From: Bacillaceae bacterium JMAK1
Lineage (GTDB): Bacteria > Bacillota > Bacilli > Bacillales > Marinococcaceae
Length of the DNA stretch: 64,000 nt
NCBI GenBank assembly: GCA_012970285.1
Contig: JIBW01000004.1
Location: 310,001-374,000 of the forward strand
Direction: 5' to 3'
Positions 60,411-64,000 of the stretch are shown here, piece after piece; positions within the stretch are counted from its first letter, which is position 1; every line of letters begins with the position of its first letter. The notes below the pieces were generated by a model. That model worked only from the letters and a program-made list of their open reading frames with translations. It was not told the origin of the DNA and ran no database searches. Made by a program: the position numbers and the translations under genes.

Positions 60411-61184
60411 CTATGCTAAATTCATATTCTTCTCGTTTTCATCAAATAATAGTTCTGTAATTTCGGCTTTTAAATCCCCAAATGTTTTATTTGAGAAAAT
60501 TTGATCGGCTCTTGGGCGAGGAATATCAACTTTAATTCTTTTTTTCACTTTACCAGGGTGGGAGGACATGACGTAAATTACGTCTCCAAGTAAGATTGCT
60601 TCGTCAATATCATGTGTAACGAAGAGGACGGTCTTATGATTCTCTTCCCAGAGCTTGAGAAGAAGGTTTTGCATCATGGCACGTGTTTGGGCATCTAACG
60701 CTCCAAAAGGTTCGTCCATAAGGAGTATGGAAGGATCATTTGCGAGCATTCTCGCTAACGCTACACGTTGTTGCATTCCGCCAGAAAGAGAAGAAGGGTA
60801 CAGGTCTTTAAATTTCGTAAGACCGATTGAACGAATAAGGTGATCGACAATACTTTTGCGCTCAGTCACAGTAACACCATTTAGTTTCGGGCCGAACTCG
60901 ATGTTTTCTGTTACGGTCAACCAAGGATAAAGTGTATAGCTTTGGAACATCATTCCTCGGTCTTGTCCAGGTTCTGGATTAATTTTCTGATCAACGGATA
61001 CGGTACCTACAGTCGGTTGTTCGAGACCACCAATAATTTTTAGAAGTGTAGATTTCCCACAACCTGAAGCGCCGACAATGCAAGTAAATTGACCATGGTC
61101 GATGCTTAAGTTTACTTCTTCAAGCGCAGTAACATTCCCTTTTGGGGTTTCGAACGTCTTCTCGAGATGTTCAATGGTAATCAT
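60411..61184 (-). CDS. ABC transporter ATPase, nitrate/sulfonate/taurine type
   Basis: A 257-aa ATPase: Walker A 'VGASGCGKSTLLKI', Q-loop 'MMFQSYTLYPWLTV', signature 'LSGGMQQRVALARML', Walker B 'ILLMDEPFGALDAQTR', switch His in 'LFVTHDIDEAI'. The EAVLL-type pattern assigns it to the SsuB/TauB/NrtD branch. ATG 61184 has AAAGGAGG 7 bp upstream; the earlier ATG 61205 overlaps the permease stop and precedes that RBS. Last gene of the ABC operon. Confidence 0.92.
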   Translation of the reverse strand: MITIEHLEKTFETPKGNVTALEEVNLSIDHGQFTCIVGASGCGKSTLLKIIGGLEQPTVGTVSVDQKINPEPGQDRGMMFQSYTLYPWLTVTENIEFGPKLNGVTVTERKSIVDHLIRSIGLTKFKDLYPSSLSGGMQQRVALARMLANDPSILLMDEPFGALDAQTRAMMQNLLLKLWEENHKTVLFVTHDIDEAILLGDVIYVMSSHPGKVKKRIKVDIPRPRADQIFSNKTFGDLKAEITELLFDENEKNMNLA

Positions 61185-61201
61185 GACATAGCCTCCTTTC
61201 G

Positions 61202-62065
61202 TCATCTTGTCGACATATAAGGAAAGAATTTGCGGTATAAAAGCATAAATATTCTGTCACTGAAAAAGCCAAGCGCACCGATGACTAACACACCAGCAAT
61301 AATTTGTTCAGTATTCATAAAGCGTTGTGCCGTCATAATGACATTACCGATTCCTGCTTGAGCAGCAACGAGTTCTGCGACGACGAGATACGTCCAAGAC
61401 CAACCTAAAACGGTACGTAGACTATCCATGACTCCAGGCATCGAGGCAGGGATTAATACTTTAGTGAACACTGTCTTTCTTTTCGCACCTAACGTATAAG
61501 AGACGTGGAGTAAGTCTTTTGAAACGTTTGAACTTACGTCCATGACCATGAAGACTAAAGGGAAGAACGTTCCGAAAAAGATAACCGCAAGTTTTTGCGT
61601 TTCGCCAATTCCAAGCCACAATATAAACAATGGAATTAACGCTGTGACTGGTAAGTACCTCATAACGCCAGTGATCGGTTCAAAAAAACTTCGAAATGAA
61701 GGATAAGAACCCATGAAAATCCCGAGAGGAATCGCTACGAGTGCTGCTAAAAAGTAACCGAGCATAATGCGATATACGCTCGTCCATACGTCCATAAGAA
61801 ACCCTTGATGAACCGTCATCTCATAAAGTGAAGTGACAACTCCTGTTGGAGTAGGAAGGAACAGCTCATCAACGAGACCTGTATAGGTTACAAGAGACCA
61901 TAAACCAAGAATTAGAAGAAAAGGAAGTGCTCCGAGCGTATTCTTTTCTCTTTTGCGAATCGGTTCTTTAGGTGTGAGGTACCTTTTTAATAGGTTATTT
62001 TTCGGTTTATGGACGACCTGGGTTTCATGAGGAAGCGAACGACTTTCGACAGTGCTTTTTTGCAT
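61202..62065 (-). CDS. ABC transporter permease, nitrate/sulfonate/taurine type
   Basis: A ~287-aa permease with a long charged N-terminus and six helices. The BPD EAA-loop is visible as 'VSYTLGAKRKTVFTKVLIPASMPGVMDSLRTVLGWSW', with 'VVAELVAAQAGIGNVI' typical of SsuC/TauC. ATG 62065 with GGGAG 8 bp upstream is preferred to GTG 62074 inside the RBS. Follows the binding-protein gene by 15 bp. Confidence 0.91.
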   Translation of the reverse strand: MQKSTVESRSLPHETQVVHKPKNNLLKRYLTPKEPIRKREKNTLGALPFLLILGLWSLVTYTGLVDELFLPTPTGVVTSLYEMTVHQGFLMDVWTSVYRIMLGYFLAALVAIPLGIFMGSYPSFRSFFEPITGVMRYLPVTALIPLFILWLGIGETQKLAVIFFGTFFPLVFMVMDVSSNVSKDLLHVSYTLGAKRKTVFTKVLIPASMPGVMDSLRTVLGWSWTYLVVAELVAAQAGIGNVIMTAQRFMNTEQIIAGVLVIGALGFFSDRIFMLLYRKFFPYMSTR

Positions 62066-62080
62066 GAAGGTCACTCCCTT

Positions 62081-63082
62081 TTATTCGGTAAGTTGTTGAA
62101 CGAAATCTGGATCAATCTTGTTCGTCACATCTAACCGTTCGCTCGTTTCTCCTTGTTCATACCAAAAATCAGCAGCGCTCTCAATGACATCTGTTGCAGC
62201 GTTTTCAAAGAATTCAACACTATCCGAAGCGCTCATTAACGTAATGTCTTGAAGTTGCTCAGCAGCTTCCTCGGCAGATAAGTTCGTTTTAGAACCGATA
62301 GTGTCATGAGCTTCATCGGGGTTCGTGTTTATAAATTCAATTCCTTTGTCGTAAGCTGTGATAAATGCAGAAATCGATTCAGGATGTTCAGCAATGTAAT
62401 CATCGTGGAAACCAAAAACGTCAACAATGATGCTCGGGTAATCAGCAGTGCTCGTAAGAAGTTGCCCATCATCAGATGCGTCTGCTTGACTTAGCCAAGG
62501 TTCCCAGGTGACTGCAGCGTCAATGTTGCCAGATGCAAACGCCGCTCCAGCATCAGAAGACGTCATATCAACAGGGTTAATATCGTCTAAAGACATGTCA
62601 TGGTCTTGGAGTACTTGGGCAAGAAACCATTCACTAACGTTCCCGAATTCAACAGCGACGTCTCTTCCAGCTAAGTCATCGACAGACTGGATGTCACTAC
62701 TTACTATAATTCCATCGGCGCCAGTTGATTTATCAAGACCAAGCACGACCTGCATTGGAATATCATCGGCGTATCTTGCTGCACTGTCCATTGTCGTCGC
62801 GATCCCGTCTAATTGCCCAGAAGCTAACGTATTCCTGATTTGCGTAGAGTCTTCAATCGTATTGAATTCTACTTCAAGTCCTTCTTCTTCAAAAAAACCT
62901 TGCTCATCAGCGACCCATAAACCAGAGTAGCCAATCCAAGTGACCATACCGACACTCATGGGTGCTAGATCTCCTGGCGAATCATCCGCCGCTTCACTAG
63001 TGGCACTCGGTTCATCCGAGTTGTTACAAGCAGTCATTAATGTTAGTGATAGAATAAGAGGAAAAGCCAAGGTTTTTTTCAT
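62081..63082 (-). CDS. ABC transporter substrate-binding lipoprotein, SsuA/NMT1-like
   Basis: A 333-aa lipoprotein (lipobox 'MTAC', Cys19) of the SsuA/TauA/THI5-like fold: 'VGMVTWIGYSGLWVADEQGFFEEEGLEVEF', 'TIEDSTQIRNTLASGQLDGIATTMD', 'GNVSEWFLAQVLQ', 'NIDAAVTWEPWLSQA'. Ligands in this fold include sulfonates, taurine, nitrate, thiamine precursors and guanidino compounds. It follows the ureohydrolase gene by 18 bp, so a nitrogen-rich guanidino substrate is the best contextual guess. First subunit gene of the ABC set. Confidence 0.9.
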   Translation of the reverse strand: MKKTLAFPLILSLTLMTACNNSDEPSATSEAADDSPGDLAPMSVGMVTWIGYSGLWVADEQGFFEEEGLEVEFNTIEDSTQIRNTLASGQLDGIATTMDSAARYADDIPMQVVLGLDKSTGADGIIVSSDIQSVDDLAGRDVAVEFGNVSEWFLAQVLQDHDMSLDDINPVDMTSSDAGAAFASGNIDAAVTWEPWLSQADASDDGQLLTSTADYPSIIVDVFGFHDDYIAEHPESISAFITAYDKGIEFINTNPDEAHDTIGSKTNLSAEEAAEQLQDITLMSASDSVEFFENAATDVIESAADFWYEQGETSERLDVTNKIDPDFVQQLTE

Positions 63083-63100
63083 AGGATGTACTCCTTGTTT

Positions 63101-64000
63101 TTAAATTTTTGAGTGAGTAAGTTCGTTGCTGTGAACAATGCTATGTTTTTTATTGTAGGCAAGCAAAGAAAGAAATTTAGCAGCAATGTGCGCTGCATTT
63201 AATGCAGTTGTTCCGGCAGGATCGCGGTCAGGTAGAACTTCAACAAGGTCAAAGCCGATGAAGTTTCCACCTGCTACGCCGCGAAGCAATTCAAACGCTT
63301 CTGTATTGGTGAATCCGCCAACCTCAGGCGTGCCTGTGCCTGGTGCGTATGTAGGGTCGAGAAAATCAATATCAAACGTCAAAAATGTTGGCGTGTTGCG
63401 AATTCGTTGATTTGCTCGCTTAATAACTTCCTTAATGCCCATTTCACGAAAATCCAAAGCTGTAATTACTTCATAGCCAAGTTCACGGTTGTCAATTAAA
63501 TGTTGTTTCGAATATTGACGCATGCCAACTTGAATGGATGTTTCTGTATTTACAATCCCTTCTTCAACGGCTCGACGGAACATCGTTGCGTGGGTATACC
63601 TCTTTCCTTGAAAGGAACTGTCCCACGTATCGCTATGAGCATCAAAGTGTAGTAAGCTCACAGGTCCATATGCTTTTGCCGCTGCTCGTAAATGTGGGAG
63701 GGACACAGAATGGTCACCGCCTAAAATGATCGGAACGATTTTTTTGGAGAAAAACGGCACGAGTTGCTCCTCTACGCGCTCGTAGTTTTCTTCAATAAAT
63801 CCAGGAGTGATGGATAAGTCACCATAATCAACACCAGACAAATCCTCAAAGACTTCAACATCAAATGCAGCATCATAGGAGCTAATTCTCATCGAACGAC
63901 TCCGAATGGCTTCTGGGCCAAATCGTGCACCGGGTGCACTTGTAACGCCAGTATCAAACGCATGTCCCATAATCGCATAATCGATGTGGTCCATTGTTTT
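63101..64000 (-). CDS. Agmatinase/guanidino-hydrolase family ureohydrolase, probably 5' partial
   Basis: A ureohydrolase of at least 297 aa. Dinuclear Mn-site motifs are intact: 'ILGGDHSVSLP', 'LLHFDAHSDTWD' and 'TFDIDFLDPTYAPGTGTPEVGG'. It cleaves a guanidino group to urea and an amine; agmatine, guanidinobutyrate and similar compounds are typical. The first visible ATG (63994) starts right at 'DHIDYAIMGHAFDTGV', whereas family members usually carry about 25 residues before this point, and the frame is open to the window edge, so the true start probably lies outside. Probably co-transcribed with the ABC genes (18-bp gap). Confidence 0.88.
   Translation of the reverse strand, partial: KTMDHIDYAIMGHAFDTGVTSAPGARFGPEAIRSRSMRISSYDAAFDVEVFEDLSGVDYGDLSITPGFIEENYERVEEQLVPFFSKKIVPIILGGDHSVSLPHLRAAAKAYGPVSLLHFDAHSDTWDSSFQGKRYTHATMFRRAVEEGIVNTETSIQVGMRQYSKQHLIDNRELGYEVITALDFREMGIKEVIKRANQRIRNTPTFLTFDIDFLDPTYAPGTGTPEVGGFTNTEAFELLRGVAGGNFIGFDLVEVLPDRDPAGTTALNAAHIAAKFLSLLAYNKKHSIVHSNELTHSKI

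Noticed and set aside
62508-62930. 140-codon plus-strand frame within the ABC receptor gene
   Set aside because: Ser/Pro-rich mirror frame of a clear SsuA-like receptor; no independent support.
1-64000. CRISPR arrays, tRNA/rRNA genes, T-box or metabolite riboswitches
   Set aside because: No regularly spaced identical repeats with unique spacers, no cloverleaf or rRNA conserved segments, and no T-box or known riboswitch core were recognised on reading; this was not an exhaustive covariance-model search.

Overview
The window looks like a chromosomal segment of an alkaliphilic, probably salt-tolerant member of the Bacillaceae (Shouchella/Alkalihalobacillus-like). The evidence is strong AGGAGG-type ribosome binding sites, frequent GTG and TTG starts, moderate-low GC, very acidic secreted proteins, many lipoproteins, homologues of B. 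subtilis YdaM, MnaA, YkvI and YwqE, and a 269-residue Savinase-type high-alkaline subtilisin. I found no rRNA, tRNA, CRISPR array, transposase or prophage gene. Nearly all of the window is accessory uptake and catabolism.

Layout. 1-3.8 kb: end of an exopolysaccharide operon (membrane-anchored protein, GT2 glycosyltransferase, UDP-GlcNAc 2-epimerase, GH8-like lipoprotein). 3.8-7.8 kb: AraC regulator divergent from an M24 'pita-bread' protein and a peptide-type binding lipoprotein. 7.8-11.8 kb: CdaR-type regulator divergent from a FAD oxidoreductase, then a membrane-anchored beta-lactamase-like protein. 11.8-19.4 kb: YkvI-type transporter plus Asp/Glu racemase-like enzyme; PadR with two membrane proteins; sodium symporter plus amidohydrolase. 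19.4-27.1 kb: ureide/hydantoin-type cluster (allantoinase-like enzyme, carbamoylase-like M20 enzyme, binding lipoprotein, deaminase-like amidohydrolase, DUF1028 protein) opposite an IclR regulator, with a matched pair of operator-like palindromes between the divergent starts. 27.4-30.3 kb: AbgB/AbgT-like pair. 30.8-32 kb: subtilisin followed by an array of six short inverted and direct repeats.

32.4-39.6 kb: AraC/cupin regulator, Gfo/Idh/MocA dehydrogenase, DUF993 TIM-barrel protein, sugar isomerase/epimerase-like protein and a complete TRAP transporter: an apparently uncharacterised sugar or sugar-acid pathway. 39.7-50.8 kb: five consecutive family-5 solute-binding lipoproteins flanked and interrupted by M20 peptidases, with no permease or ATPase gene. 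50.9-54.5 kb: FGGY kinase, YwqE/CpsB-like PHP phosphatase and a DUF3100 membrane pair. 55-57.8 kb: thiolase and acyl-CoA ligase behind a near-consensus FadR operator. 57.9-64 kb: TauE/SafE exporter, DAACS symporter, a nitrate/sulfonate-type ABC transporter and a ureohydrolase cut by the window edge.

Taken together, the window describes a scavenger of peptides, acylated or carbamoylated amino acids, ureides, organic acids and fatty acids, built of small transporter-plus-hydrolase modules, each with its own regulator. The candidates most worth following up are the orphan binding-protein array, the DUF993/TRAP pathway, the DUF1028/IclR ureide cluster with its paired operators, and the M24 protein that has lost canonical metal ligands.
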